Assembly: GCA_024398835.1 (NCBI GenBank)
Contig: JAKSIK010000003.1
Location: 62,001 to 126,000, forward strand
DNA from: Fibrobacter sp.
GTDB lineage: Bacteria > Fibrobacterota > Fibrobacteria > Fibrobacterales > Fibrobacteraceae
DNA: 64,000 nt
Direction of reading: 5' to 3'
Shown one piece after another: positions 17,425 through 26,440 of this stretch. Under the pieces are notes generated by a model. It worked only from the letters and a program-made list of their open reading frames with translations, did not search any database and was not told the DNA's origin. A program made the position numbers and the translations under genes. How positions within the stretch are numbered: the stretch's first letter is position 1; every line of letters starts with the position of its first letter.

Positions 17425-17688
17425 ATGCAGGCTCATTGTTCAAAATGTGGTAAGGATTTCGTTGAACGAGTTGGCATGAGCCCTCTTGAAAGCGTTATGG
17501 CTATCAAGCTACGGAACACCTTGGGAAATTTCTGTCCTGAATGCCAAGCAGAACTTCGTAAGACAAAAAAGGGTCGTTGGACCCTTAGATTTTTGACATT
17601 AAAAGTTGTTTTGATTAGCGCTGGAATATTGCTGATTATTTTTGCAATCTTTGCTGCAATGATTCTAGCATTAACTTTCGCATTATAA
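17425..17688 (+). CDS. small zinc-ribbon membrane protein
   Basis: 87 residues. Two CxxC pairs (C5-C8 and C37-C40) form a probable zinc ribbon, followed by a Lys/Arg-rich linker and one transmembrane helix at residues 58-86. The order suggests a cytoplasmic zinc ribbon held at the inner membrane. It is only 6 bp from the upstream lipoprotein gene and probably co-transcribed. No specific family was recognised. The convergent gene ends 11 bp away with no clear terminator between. Confidence 0.75.
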   Translation: MQAHCSKCGKDFVERVGMSPLESVMAIKLRNTLGNFCPECQAELRKTKKGRWTLRFLTLKVVLISAGILLIIFAIFAAMILALTFAL

Positions 17689-17698
17689 TCTGTGAAGG

Positions 17699-18154
17699 TC
17701 AATTCACCACAATCTTCTTGTAGTTTTTTGCGTTTCCGATCCAGAGCTTTACCAGAAGTTCTTCTAGGGAAGCTGTAGAAACATTCTCTGGATCGGCATC
17801 CTGAATCTCATCTGAAATCAGATTTGCCTGAGTCAGGTTCAGCATTCCGTAATACATGGCTTCCATCAGTTGCGATGCAAACTTTGGCGACACATTGGCT
17901 ACCGTATCCATATCATTCAATGGTGGAAGCATGTTATTGTCGGGGCTGAATTGGTCCAGGTTATCCATAGTCCACATGTCGGCAGCTTTGGACATGTCAG
18001 GGGAGGGGGCAACCTTCTTTAAAAGTTCCTGATATTCCTTCCATTCCTTGTCCGTAGTCTTACCAGCACGGCGAACATTACGCAAGAAGGAGAGGACTGC
18101 ATAATAGAGGTCCTTTTCCTTCTGGTTCTGTTCTTTTGTGGTAATCTGAATCAT
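17699..18154 (-). CDS. conserved-looking hypothetical protein
   Basis: 151 residues, soluble and probably all helical, starting MIQITTKEQNQKEKDLYYAV. No signal peptide and no recognisable catalytic motif. The middle (FSPDNNMLPPLND) looks like a loop between two helical parts. It is the last gene after AICAR transformylase (10 bp gap), so it is likely in that operon; a role linked to purine synthesis cannot be claimed. Confidence 0.75.
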   Translation of the reverse strand: MIQITTKEQNQKEKDLYYAVLSFLRNVRRAGKTTDKEWKEYQELLKKVAPSPDMSKAADMWTMDNLDQFSPDNNMLPPLNDMDTVANVSPKFASQLMEAMYYGMLNLTQANLISDEIQDADPENVSTASLEELLVKLWIGNAKNYKKIVVN

Positions 18155-18164
18155 TTATACCAAA

Positions 18165-19217
18165 TTAATGACGGAAATGACGCATTCCAGTGAAGACCAT
18201 TGCCACACCGAGCTTGTCGCATGCTTCAATGGACAGGTTGTCCTTTTTGGAACCACCCGGTTGCACAATATACTGGACACCAGCGGCGGCGGCGGCTTCG
18301 ACGTTATCTGGGAACGGGAAGAATGCATCGGAGCCCATCACAACTTCGCTGAAAATTTTCTTTTCCAGAGCCTTGAGGCCAGCCTTGTCGATGCACTTGC
18401 CCTTTTCGTTGAAGAACTTCTGGGCGGCCTTCATGCGAGCAACGTTGTCGCGAACGCGGGGCTGGCAGAGGCGGAGATTACTATCAATGCGGTTGGGCTG
18501 ACCGGGGCCAAGACCTATAATCTGGAAGTAACCACGGGCGTATTCATAACCCATGACGATTGCGTTGCTCTTGGTGTGCTTGGTGACGATCCAGGTGAAG
18601 CGGGCGAGGGCTTCCTTGTTCTTTGCAAACTTCTTCTTGGTAACGCATTCAAACTTTTCGTAAACATCAACGTCACGGTCCTGAACCAGCATGCCGCCAA
18701 TCACGTGTTTGTAAACCTTGCACTTTGTAGCCTTCTTGATTTCGCCAACTTCCAGAAGACGAATGTCCTTGGACTTGTTCTTGAGGAATTCAAGGGCGTC
18801 GGCGTCGAATGCAGGGGCAAGGAGGATTTCAACGAAACGACCTTTAAGGAGCAACGCTGTCTTCAGGTCCACCTTCTTGGTGACGGCAATAACGGAACCG
18901 AATGCGGACACCGGGTCACCTTCCCAGGCAGCTTCAAAAGCCTTATCGAGAGTTTTGCCCGTAGCAAGGCCACATGGGTTCATGTGCTTCACGATGACAA
19001 CAGCATTTTCGCCAGCGAATTCACGAGCCATTTCAAGGGCGGCATCGGCATCAACAATGTTGTTGTAGGAAAGTTCCTTACCATGGAGTTGCTTTGCCGT
19101 GGCGAGGCTTGCTTCCGTGCAAGTGGGGTCACGGTAGAAAACAGCGGACTGATGAGAGTTTTCACCATAGCGCATAGATACGGGGTCAACAAACTTCAAC
19201 TTCAAATCTTTAGACAT
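18165..19217 (-). CDS. purH: standalone AICAR formyltransferase (PurH C-terminal domain only)
   Basis: 350 residues matching only the AICAR transformylase half of PurH, which transfers a formyl group from 10-formyl-THF to AICAR in step 9 of purine synthesis. Key signs are MRYGENSHQSAVFY near the start, VIVKHMNPCGLATG with the catalytic Lys-His pair, DPVSAFGSVIAV, KHTKSNAIVM, GSDAFFPFPDNVE and VQPGGSKKDNLSI. The N-terminal IMP cyclohydrolase domain of bifunctional PurH (about 190 residues) is absent and nothing next to the gene could supply it, so a separate cyclohydrolase must be elsewhere. The length fits an intact single-domain enzyme rather than a fragment. ATG 19217 follows an AAAGGA site. 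Confidence 0.92.
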   Translation of the reverse strand: MSKDLKLKFVDPVSMRYGENSHQSAVFYRDPTCTEASLATAKQLHGKELSYNNIVDADAALEMAREFAGENAVVIVKHMNPCGLATGKTLDKAFEAAWEGDPVSAFGSVIAVTKKVDLKTALLLKGRFVEILLAPAFDADALEFLKNKSKDIRLLEVGEIKKATKCKVYKHVIGGMLVQDRDVDVYEKFECVTKKKFAKNKEALARFTWIVTKHTKSNAIVMGYEYARGYFQIIGLGPGQPNRIDSNLRLCQPRVRDNVARMKAAQKFFNEKGKCIDKAGLKALEKKIFSEVVMGSDAFFPFPDNVEAAAAAGVQYIVQPGGSKKDNLSIEACDKLGVAMVFTGMRHFRH

Positions 19218-19267
19218 ATTTTTCCTTTGGTTGTTTTAACAATTTAATAATTCTTTTTGTTCCTGTT

Positions 19268-20092
19268 TTAGAAGAGGCTGGCCGGAGGATTGTTATCATC
19301 TAGGCCAGGAAGGTCTGGATTTGGAGGTAGATTGTCCAAAGGGTCTTCCGGCTCCACCGTCAAGTTATAGTAGACGTTATTCTTCAGTTCATCTTCAATA
19401 TAGAAGAGGGTTCCACCCATAGCGCTTCCGCATCCAGCGCAGGCACCCTGATAGCGAATTTTCAGATGATCATCGTCTGTCAATTCCAGAATTTCCAAGT
19501 CGCCACCATCCCCTTGGAGAGTACCGCGAACGGTCTGACGAAGCCACTCCTCAATTTTTTCGATTCTTTGAATCTTCGTCAAGGCTCTCCATTCAGCATC
19601 GGCTTCTGCACGGCCCTCGGCACTCTGGGTGCGATACTTGATGCGTTCCATCTTCTCGCGAACGAGAATGGCAGTTCCTTTCTTCTCGGGATAGACTTCC
19701 TTGATTTTTTCAATAAGGGTCTGAAGTTGCCCGATTTCTACAGCATTTTCAGGAATTGCACGCACATCGGCCGTATCGCGAAGAGTTTCCTCAATGCTTG
19801 TGGCTGTAATGGCACAGGCTTCGTCGATAGTCTTCTGCTGAATCATTTTGCAGAAGGTATCTGCCAAGGCTGTAAATATGGGGCCACCATAGGTAAAGAA
19901 GCGAGTTTCTAGAATCTTGTCGCAGTCCGGGTCAATCATCAGATAAACTTTTAGACTAGCCTCTTTTACATCAACTAGGGCAAGACCTTTCTCATCGGCT
20001 TCAATCTGGAAGATAGCTCCCCGATACTTTGGAGCTTTGGCCACTTCCTGCGCCTTTTGAGAGAGTTGCGTAATTATGTTTTCTTCAGACAT
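19268..20092 (-). CDS. NifU/Nfu-like Fe-S protein with degenerate scaffold domain
   Basis: 274 residues. The first about 130 align with an IscU/NifU-N fold (LKVYLMIDPDCDKILETRFFTYGG, TIDEACAITATSI), but the three scaffold cysteines of IscU appear to be missing: the usual TYGCGSA reads TYGGPIF. The C-terminal Nfu domain is intact, with GDGGDLEILEL and GACAGCGSAMGGTL, a CxxC that binds a 4Fe-4S cluster at a dimer interface. It therefore probably acts as an Fe-S carrier, not a primary scaffold. No cysteine desulfurase is adjacent. It sits 25 bp after the DUF748 gene and 50 bp before AICAR transformylase. Confidence 0.88.
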   Translation of the reverse strand: MSEENIITQLSQKAQEVAKAPKYRGAIFQIEADEKGLALVDVKEASLKVYLMIDPDCDKILETRFFTYGGPIFTALADTFCKMIQQKTIDEACAITATSIEETLRDTADVRAIPENAVEIGQLQTLIEKIKEVYPEKKGTAILVREKMERIKYRTQSAEGRAEADAEWRALTKIQRIEKIEEWLRQTVRGTLQGDGGDLEILELTDDDHLKIRYQGACAGCGSAMGGTLFYIEDELKNNVYYNLTVEPEDPLDNLPPNPDLPGLDDNNPPASLF

Positions 20093-20117
20093 ATTTTAAT
20101 TGTGCATTCCTAATTCA

Positions 20118-21950
20118 TCATTCGGCTTTATCCTTGCTCTCTTTGGCCTGGCTTGCAGCGGATTCATCAGAACCGGCTACGCTTTCAACCAGTTTCACAG
20201 GAGTAAAGGCCACTTTCACAATAAGATTCATCACCGTTTTCCAGATGATTTTGCCGATGGAAAATTGAGGATCTTTCATATTGCCTTTCACAGGCACATC
20301 AAAACGGATATTGTCATCTTTATCCTTCAAAAGGTAGAGTCCCACTTTCATGGGCACCGAGTATTCCGGCTTGGAGTTTGGATCCTTGTCTGCCACATCG
20401 AGCTTTTGAATGTCGATAGTGTTTTTGCTGTCCAAATTGAAGTTGCGGATTTTATTTTCACTGGAGAACGACATGTTTCCCGCACTCAAGGGATATCCTG
20501 TGTAGTGATGGCTATAATTGCTGAAATTCTTTAAAGCAAGATTCTTTATGTTGATATAGGCGTCCATAGTCCCCAAATCACTGATAGCACCATTATACTT
20601 TACGGCAAGAGTCCCTCCACCAGGGAAGGCCGCAGAAACGTTTACTGCACAAGGGGTGTCAAAATTGATGTTGCTGCCATTGACCGAAATGCCACTGACG
20701 GTATAATGGAATGGCTTGGTAATGGTGTTGTCGTTGGCGGTAACGGTTGTGTTATGAACTAACAACTTATCAATAACAGCCTTAAGTTTTTTAGCAGGAG
20801 CAGGGGAGGTTTCTGTGCTATCTGTTTTTTCCTCATTCGCTGTAGCTATAGGCTCAGATGCTTTAACTGCGGAGGAATCGGTTTCTGGTGCATCGTTTTT
20901 CTTGTTCATGGGAGCCAGAAGAACATCGATGTTTGTCTTTCCGCCCTTGTACAAGTCTAGATGTGCAAAAGCTCCATCTACAATGACAGAATCAATGTGA
21001 AAATCGTTTTCGTTCAGATTAGCCCGGGCAATACCTACGCCCACGTGATTGACTCCGATGGTCTGTCCGCTAGTTTCTGTCAAAACGATGCTGTCAAGAG
21101 CTACAAGCCCTTTCACATCACTAGCCATCACATCATTCAAATTCCCATTAACTTGAATGTGAGTATTCAAGAGGCCAGAGAAATCACTGAAATCAATGAA
21201 ATCCTTCATATAAGGCTTTCCGCAAGCGAGGGAGAATTGTTCCAAATCTACCTGCACGTTGAAATCATTGGTGGCCATATTGGCGTTTACCTTGACTGCC
21301 AGATTGCCGCCATCCGCAAACTTGAAGCTGACGCCCACATCTGTACTTTTATTGCTGAGATAAACTGCCGGAATGTTGAGGGAGAAATCCTCAAGATGGA
21401 ATTTGGAACCAACCTTTTCATCCTCATAGATGATATTTCCGTTTTCGAAGACGATGTTTGAGACCGATATGGCAACAGGGAGAGTATTGGCAATTTCAGT
21501 AGCGTTGATAACTGCTGCTGAATCGGTGGAGGCGGTATCTACAGCAACAGTATCTGCCGTGGAATCGGCGGCGAAATGTTCCAAGATATCAGTAAAATTG
21601 AATTGGTCTCCGTTCTGGACGGCGCGGACATACAGGCCTTTCAAATAGATCTCACTAACGGCGGCAGTTCTCGTGACAATCTTTAGAGGGTCAATATTGA
21701 TTCTGAATTTCTCAAAAGCCACAAAAGGAGTTTTTCCATCCTTCTCATACAAGGCGAAGTTGTCCACATTCGCCACGAAGCTTAGGGGATTGAAAGAGAT
21801 GCTTTCTATGGAGAGTTGTCGCCCGACTAGTTCTTCGGAATGACTGACGATGTAGTTCTTCGCGATGGAGGGACCAATTTTCAGCGCCGCAAATACAAGA
21901 AGAATGAGTGCCGCCAAAACAATGAGAATAACTTTCAAAGCCTTTTTCAT
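20118..21950 (-). CDS. AsmA-like/DUF748 inner-membrane-anchored periplasmic protein
   Basis: 610 residues from ATG 21950 (an in-frame ATG lies three codons upstream). One N-terminal membrane helix (KVILIVLAALILLVFAALK) is followed by NYIVSHSEELVGRQLSIESISFNP-type sequence and FALYEKDGKTPFVAFEKFRINID, typical of the DUF748 branch of the AsmA family. These are elongated beta-groove proteins of the envelope thought to help move phospholipids between membranes. Two low-complexity Asp/Ser/Thr/Ala linkers (near residues 125-145 and 365-390) interrupt the beta-rich body. The C-terminal 25 residues are charged and helical. Confidence 0.85.
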   Translation of the reverse strand: MKKALKVILIVLAALILLVFAALKIGPSIAKNYIVSHSEELVGRQLSIESISFNPLSFVANVDNFALYEKDGKTPFVAFEKFRINIDPLKIVTRTAAVSEIYLKGLYVRAVQNGDQFNFTDILEHFAADSTADTVAVDTASTDSAAVINATEIANTLPVAISVSNIVFENGNIIYEDEKVGSKFHLEDFSLNIPAVYLSNKSTDVGVSFKFADGGNLAVKVNANMATNDFNVQVDLEQFSLACGKPYMKDFIDFSDFSGLLNTHIQVNGNLNDVMASDVKGLVALDSIVLTETSGQTIGVNHVGVGIARANLNENDFHIDSVIVDGAFAHLDLYKGGKTNIDVLLAPMNKKNDAPETDSSAVKASEPIATANEEKTDSTETSPAPAKKLKAVIDKLLVHNTTVTANDNTITKPFHYTVSGISVNGSNINFDTPCAVNVSAAFPGGGTLAVKYNGAISDLGTMDAYINIKNLALKNFSNYSHHYTGYPLSAGNMSFSSENKIRNFNLDSKNTIDIQKLDVADKDPNSKPEYSVPMKVGLYLLKDKDDNIRFDVPVKGNMKDPQFSIGKIIWKTVMNLIVKVAFTPVKLVESVAGSDESAASQAKESKDKAE

Positions 21951-21978
21951 AATAATCAATAATAGAAAAGCCCTGTTG

Positions 21979-22815
21979 TCAGCTTAGGCCTGATTCCATG
22001 GATTTGATGGGATAAAACTTAATTTCGTTTTTGTCGTTAACGACAATGGCGATGCCTGAAAGGTAATTAATCCATTTTCTTGAATTTACATCGTAAAAAC
22101 GGTAGTCTATAGCGCCTTTTGTTACGTAAACGGTAAAGGGAACAAGAAATTCGTCATGCGTACAAATGAGCCTAAATTTGTGCATGTTATTGTAATCCGA
22201 AATCAAGAACTTATTGATGATTTCTTCGCTTTTCGTTTTTAAATCATAAAACGTATCATCAAAATCTCCTTCAAACGCCCATTGTGATACAAGAACTTTT
22301 GAATTGCTTGCATCTTTGTTTTGCAAATGAACTTTCTTTAAAGAATCATTTTTGATGTACCAATCGCTGTTGATTTCAACGACCGTATCGTGAATGAAAT
22401 CTTTTTGACCCCGTCCCTTGGCGATATTTTCACAGGTTTGTTCTGTTCGTACAAAATCGGTATGAGAGAAATATATAGTATCGTCGCTTTTAATTTTTTC
22501 ACCTAATTGAAATGCTTGGACCTTCCCTTCGTCGGTGAGCTCAGCATCTTTTGTAACGCGACTTTCTCGTTCAGCATGTCGAATAATAAAAACCACTTTT
22601 TCATTTTCTTGAATGCTGTTGAACAAATCACCAATGTCTACAAAACCATTTTCGTCAATCTTTATAGAATCGGCGGGAATGTTTTTTTCACTGTTTTCCT
22701 CTGATGAACTCGAATTTTCGTCACCATTTTCATCTGCGCTTGAGGAATTATCGGAACAACTTGCAAAGAAGAGGATTGCTATGAGAAGAAAGAATAAATG
22801 GAATGTTTTTTTCAT
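21979..22815 (-). CDS. histidine-phosphatase-superfamily lipoprotein
   Basis: 278 residues. The lipoprotein signal ends FFASC (Cys20), followed by a Ser/Glu/Asp-rich linker to residue 45. The rest matches the histidine phosphatase (phosphoglycerate mutase-like) fold: FIIRHAER with Arg79-His80, the nucleophile pair; LTDEGKVQA; TDFVRTEQTC (Arg123); and CTHDEF with the second His220. All four core residues are present, so it may be an active periplasmic or surface phosphatase or phosphoesterase; the substrate is unknown. AAGGA ribosome site 6 nt before ATG. Confidence 0.85.
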   Translation of the reverse strand: MKKTFHLFFLLIAILFFASCSDNSSSADENGDENSSSSEENSEKNIPADSIKIDENGFVDIGDLFNSIQENEKVVFIIRHAERESRVTKDAELTDEGKVQAFQLGEKIKSDDTIYFSHTDFVRTEQTCENIAKGRGQKDFIHDTVVEINSDWYIKNDSLKKVHLQNKDASNSKVLVSQWAFEGDFDDTFYDLKTKSEEIINKFLISDYNNMHKFRLICTHDEFLVPFTVYVTKGAIDYRFYDVNSRKWINYLSGIAIVVNDKNEIKFYPIKSMESGLS

Positions 22816-22853
22816 AGTTTGTCCTTTTTGTTTGTTTTTCTAAAATTTAAACA

Positions 22854-23627
22854 TTAATTGCTTTGCGTGTTATAATTTATGTCATTCCGGTGCTTTAGCA
22901 CGCGATTTAGAGGAACATAGATAAAGGTGAACAAAATGTAGCCACACAGGAGGACAATCCAGTGGTTCAGCCCTAAAATGGTTTCCAGATACCGCATTTC
23001 GATGAACATGAAGGGGCCGGCAATGAGAAAGAGGGGGAGTTGGCGGCACTGATCATCTAAAGAGAAGCGACTCTCATAACTTACGATGGAATTCATCATG
23101 GGGAAACTGGTGCAAAAACCGCCCATGAGCCGCTTGATGAACATGAGGCCCGTTACAACGCCCGCAATCGCCGGAGCTTTGATGTAGATGGGCAGGGGAG
23201 TCTTGTAACGCACGCCAGAGCGGTATTTTTGCTTCTGGAAGAGGATGAGACCTACGGTAAAATCAAAGGCGCAGGCACCGAGGAAAAAGGCTTCGCCATC
23301 GGGAACGCGGGGCATGAGGAAGGTTCCTGTAACCACGAAGAAAACGAGTCCGAGGATGATGGAGGGAACAATTGGAATTTTTACTTTGTAATGAAGCAAC
23401 CGGACGATGTTGGCAAACAGCATGCACATGAATCCAGAAATGGCGTTTGCCGCTCCAATGGGTAGACCGACGGCGATATAGGCAAATCCATAGGGGATGG
23501 GGATGGTGGCAGTAACGGCCTTCAATTGCGGGTCTTTCAAGTAGGCGCTGAGAGTGCCTAGGGCTGTTACCATGAAGACTAGCAGCCAATCATAAAAAGA
23601 GAAGTTGAAATTCAACGCCTCGACCAT
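22854..23627 (-). CDS. integral membrane protein, function unknown
   Basis: 257 residues with six or seven predicted membrane helices (for example WLLVFMVTALGTLSAYL, FAYIAVGLPIGAANAISGF and IVPSIILGLVFFVVTGTFL). The loop RRLMGGF-like segment and short charged loops give no clear family signature. No signal peptide is needed. It is the first gene of the minus-strand series running down to 17699, with gaps of 20-50 bp between most members, but separate promoters are possible. Confidence 0.7.
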   Translation of the reverse strand: MVEALNFNFSFYDWLLVFMVTALGTLSAYLKDPQLKAVTATIPIPYGFAYIAVGLPIGAANAISGFMCMLFANIVRLLHYKVKIPIVPSIILGLVFFVVTGTFLMPRVPDGEAFFLGACAFDFTVGLILFQKQKYRSGVRYKTPLPIYIKAPAIAGVVTGLMFIKRLMGGFCTSFPMMNSIVSYESRFSLDDQCRQLPLFLIAGPFMFIEMRYLETILGLNHWIVLLCGYILFTFIYVPLNRVLKHRNDINYNTQSN

Positions 23628-23709
23628 AGCGGCCCCAAAAATAGCAAAATAATGCCGTTTTAGCCCTCTTTTTGAACATATTCGTCCAGTCTCATTTATT
23701 TATTAGTTC

Positions 23710-23844
23710 TATATTTGGCTCCAGTAGTTGCATTTTACCTTGGTCCTGTACCAGTTTCGCCAATTCCACTGGGTGCTAACAGGGAAACTCGGGTAGAACT
23801 TGTAATTAGTTTCACAAATCAAACAAAAGGAAATGGATAGTAAT
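23710..23844 (+). promoter_or_regulatory. rpsO promoter box and structured leader
   Basis: TATATTTG at 23710-23717 is followed by a leader of about 120 nt. CCTGT (23745-23749) can pair with ACAGG (23779-23783) around a nested CCAGT/ACTGG stem (23751-23755 with 23768-23772). AGTTTC (23753-23758) can instead pair with GAAACT (23784-23789), excluding the inner stem. In many bacteria S15 represses its own mRNA by binding such leaders; here this is inference. Confidence 0.45.
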
Positions 23845-24117
23845 ATGGCTACCATCACAAAAGAAAAAGCTGCAGAACTCACTGCCAAATTTGGCGCAAA
23901 CGAAAAGGATACCGGAAACGTCCGCGTCCAGATCGCCATTCTCACCGAAAAGATTGCAAACCTGACCGAACACATCAAGACTCACAAGAAGGACTTCCAC
24001 TCCCTCCGTGGTTTGTCCATGATGGTTGCAAAGCGCAAGAACCTCATTCGCTACTACAGCGAAATGGATATTATCGCTGCTCGTGCTCTTGTTAAGGAAC
24101 TCGGTCTCCGCGGTTAA
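23845..24117 (+). CDS. rpsO: 30S ribosomal protein S15
   Basis: 90 residues from ATG 23845 (MATITKEKAAELTAKFG), the standard length. An in-frame ATG 12 bp upstream was rejected because the AGGA there is too close to it, whereas GGA-TAGTAAT gives good spacing to 23845. Diagnostic motifs are DTGNVRVQIAILTEKI, LTEHIKTHKKDFHSLRGL and RKNLIRYY. S15 nucleates assembly of the central domain of 16S rRNA. pnp follows after 20 bp, the classic rpsO-pnp pair. Confidence 0.98.
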   Translation: MATITKEKAAELTAKFGANEKDTGNVRVQIAILTEKIANLTEHIKTHKKDFHSLRGLSMMVAKRKNLIRYYSEMDIIAARALVKELGLRG

Positions 24118-24137
24118 TTGCGGACTGGAGATAATCT

Positions 24138-26381
24138 ATGTCTATTGATGCATATCAAGCCAAATACGGCAAGATGCTTGACCCCAAGGAAGTGTCCGTT
24201 ACGCTTCCCGATGGCCGTGTCATTGCATTCGAGACTGGCCGTATTGCAAAGCAAGCCCGTGGTGCTGCTGTTGCAAAGATGGGGGATGCCTTCATCCTCT
24301 CTACCGTTTGCTACGGTGAAGAGAAGGACGGAGACTTCTTCCCTCTGACAGTGGAATACCGCGAAAAGTCTTATGCCGCTGGCCGCCTTCCGGGTGGTTA
24401 CAGCAAGCGTGAACCCGGTCGCCCCAGCGATGATGAAATCCTCTCCGCTCGTATTATTGACCGCCCCATCCGTCCCATGTTCCCTGAAAACTTCACTCGT
24501 GAAGTCCAGGTCATCGTGCAGGTTCTCTCTGCCGACAAGAAGTTCGCTCCCGACGTACTCGGCGTGAGTGCAGCTTCTCTTTCCATCGGCCTTTCTGAAC
24601 TGCCCTTTGAGCAGCAGGTTGCAGCAGTCCGCGTGGCTGTTGTGGATGGCAAGAACATCGTGATGCCTACCTATGACGAACTGGCCGTTGCCGATCTTGA
24701 CCTGGTGGTCGCCGGTACGGAAGATTCCGTTTGCATGGTGGAAGGCGGTGCCTATGAAGTTTCTGAAGACTGCATGATTGGCGCTATCCTTGCTGGTCAC
24801 GAAGTCATTAAGGAAATGTGTAAGGCTCAGCAGCAACTGGTTGACCGCTGTGCAAAGCCGAAGATGGAACTCAAACCCCAGCACGAAGGCGAAGCCCACG
24901 AAAAGCTGGTCGCTACCGTGAAGGAAGTGGTTTGGGAAGAACTCAACAAGGACGTTCACTCCAACATGGTGAAGACGGACTTCTATCCGGCTATGGCAGA
25001 CCTTTGCGCCCGCATGCTGGTGGATCCGCGCATCATTGCCATCACTGGTGAAGGCGATGCTGCCGACGCTTCTCTCGTAGCTGATGCCAAGGCTATTTTC
25101 AGCGACCTGGAACGCACCGCTATGCGTGAAATGATCTTGAACGAACATGTGCGTCTTGATGGCCGTACCACGACCGAAGTTCGCCCCATTGAAATTGAGA
25201 TGGGTGTGCTTCCACGTGCCCATGGTTCCGCCATATTCCAGCGCGGTGAAACTCAAGGCCTCGTCATCTGCACACTCGGTACCAAGGCCGACGAGCAGCG
25301 CTACGAAAGCCTCCAGGGCGAAGGCTCCAAGAGCTACATGCTCCACTACAACTTCCCGCCGTACTCTGTTGGCGAATGCAAGAAGCTCGGCCTTTCCCGT
25401 CGTGAAATCGGTCACGGTCATTTGGCAGAACGCTCTCTCGCAGCCGTTCTTCCGCTGCCCGACGACTTCCCATATACCATCCGCGTGTGCTCTGAGATTC
25501 AGGAATCCAACGGTTCCTCTTCCATGGCCTCTGTTTGCGGTGGCTGCTTGAGCTTGATGGACGCTGGCGTTCCTATCAAGGCTCCTGTGGCTGGTGTTGC
25601 TATGGGCCTCATCTCTGAGAAGGGTTCCGTTAAGGAAGGTGGCAAGATTGAAATCTTGACCGACATCACTGGTACGGAAGACCACCTCGGCGATATGGAC
25701 TTCAAGGTAACAGGTACTGCTGAAGGTATCACTGCTTTCCAGATGGATATCAAGATTCGCGGTATCACTCCGGAACTCATGCGCAAGGCTTTGGAACAGG
25801 CCAAGCAGGGGCGTCTCCACATTTTGGAAAAGATGACCACTCTCGGTCTCCCTGCTCCTCGCCCCAAGGTGTCTGAAAAGGCTCCGACCATGCTCAAGAT
25901 GCGCATTCCTACCACCAAGATCCGTGATGTGATTGGCTCTGGTGGATCTGTGATCAAGGGCATGCAGGCTCAGACAGGCTGCACCATCAACATCGACGAC
26001 AATGGCAATATTGATATCGCTGCTCCGACCGGCAAGGCTGGCGAAGTCTGCCGTCGCATGATTGAAGAACTCACTGCCGAACCGGAACCAGGCCGCAAGT
26101 ACAAGGGCAAGGTGAAGACGATTCAGCCCTTTGGAGCATTCGTCGAAATCCTCCCGGGTCGTGACGGCCTCGTGCACATCTCTGAACTTGCCGACCATCG
26201 CGTCGAAAAGGTGGAAGATGTGGTTCACGTTGGTGACGAAGTGGAAGTCCTTTGCCTCGGCGTTGACCCGAAGGGCAAGGTGAAGCTCTCCATGAAGGCT
26301 CTTCTGCCGCCGAAGCCGGCTGCAGAACCTGCTGCTGAAGCTCCGGCCGAAGCTGCTCCTGAAGCACCTGCGGAAGGCTAA
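24138..26381 (+). CDS. pnp: polyribonucleotide nucleotidyltransferase (PNPase)
   Basis: 747 residues. Two RNase PH-like domains (about 15-240 and 330-560) flank a helical linker; GRLPGGYSKREPGRPSDDEIL and RPIRPMFP mark the first, and LRLDG-like VRLDGRTTTEVRPI, FQRGETQ and ESNGSSSMASVCGGCLSLMDAG the second, catalytic one. A KH domain (IRDVIGSGGSVIKGMQ, about 595-650) and an S1 domain (KVKTIQPFGAFVEILPGRDGLVHISEL, about 655-725) follow. A Pro/Ala/Glu tail ends the protein, possibly a contact site for partner enzymes. PNPase degrades RNA 3' to 5' by phosphorolysis. GGAG ribosome site. Confidence 0.98.
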   Translation: MSIDAYQAKYGKMLDPKEVSVTLPDGRVIAFETGRIAKQARGAAVAKMGDAFILSTVCYGEEKDGDFFPLTVEYREKSYAAGRLPGGYSKREPGRPSDDEILSARIIDRPIRPMFPENFTREVQVIVQVLSADKKFAPDVLGVSAASLSIGLSELPFEQQVAAVRVAVVDGKNIVMPTYDELAVADLDLVVAGTEDSVCMVEGGAYEVSEDCMIGAILAGHEVIKEMCKAQQQLVDRCAKPKMELKPQHEGEAHEKLVATVKEVVWEELNKDVHSNMVKTDFYPAMADLCARMLVDPRIIAITGEGDAADASLVADAKAIFSDLERTAMREMILNEHVRLDGRTTTEVRPIEIEMGVLPRAHGSAIFQRGETQGLVICTLGTKADEQRYESLQGEGSKSYMLHYNFPPYSVGECKKLGLSRREIGHGHLAERSLAAVLPLPDDFPYTIRVCSEIQESNGSSSMASVCGGCLSLMDAGVPIKAPVAGVAMGLISEKGSVKEGGKIEILTDITGTEDHLGDMDFKVTGTAEGITAFQMDIKIRGITPELMRKALEQAKQGRLHILEKMTTLGLPAPRPKVSEKAPTMLKMRIPTTKIRDVIGSGGSVIKGMQAQTGCTINIDDNGNIDIAAPTGKAGEVCRRMIEELTAEPEPGRKYKGKVKTIQPFGAFVEILPGRDGLVHISELADHRVEKVEDVVHVGDEVEVLCLGVDPKGKVKLSMKALLPPKPAAEPAAEAPAEAAPEAPAEG

Positions 26382-26404
26382 TTCACTTAGTATACATATA
26401 AATT

Positions 26405-26440
26405 AAAATCCCCTGGCTATGTGGCTGGGGGATTTTTTTT
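26405..26440 (+). terminator. rho-independent terminator of rpsO-pnp
   Basis: AAATCCCC and GGGGGATTT arms around a TGGC/GTGGC loop region, then eight T. It begins about 25 bp after the pnp stop. Confidence 0.88.

Noticed and set aside
24114..26228. Antisense 704-codon frame over pnp
   Set aside because: pnp is fully supported by motifs and the antisense frame has no recognisable protein features.
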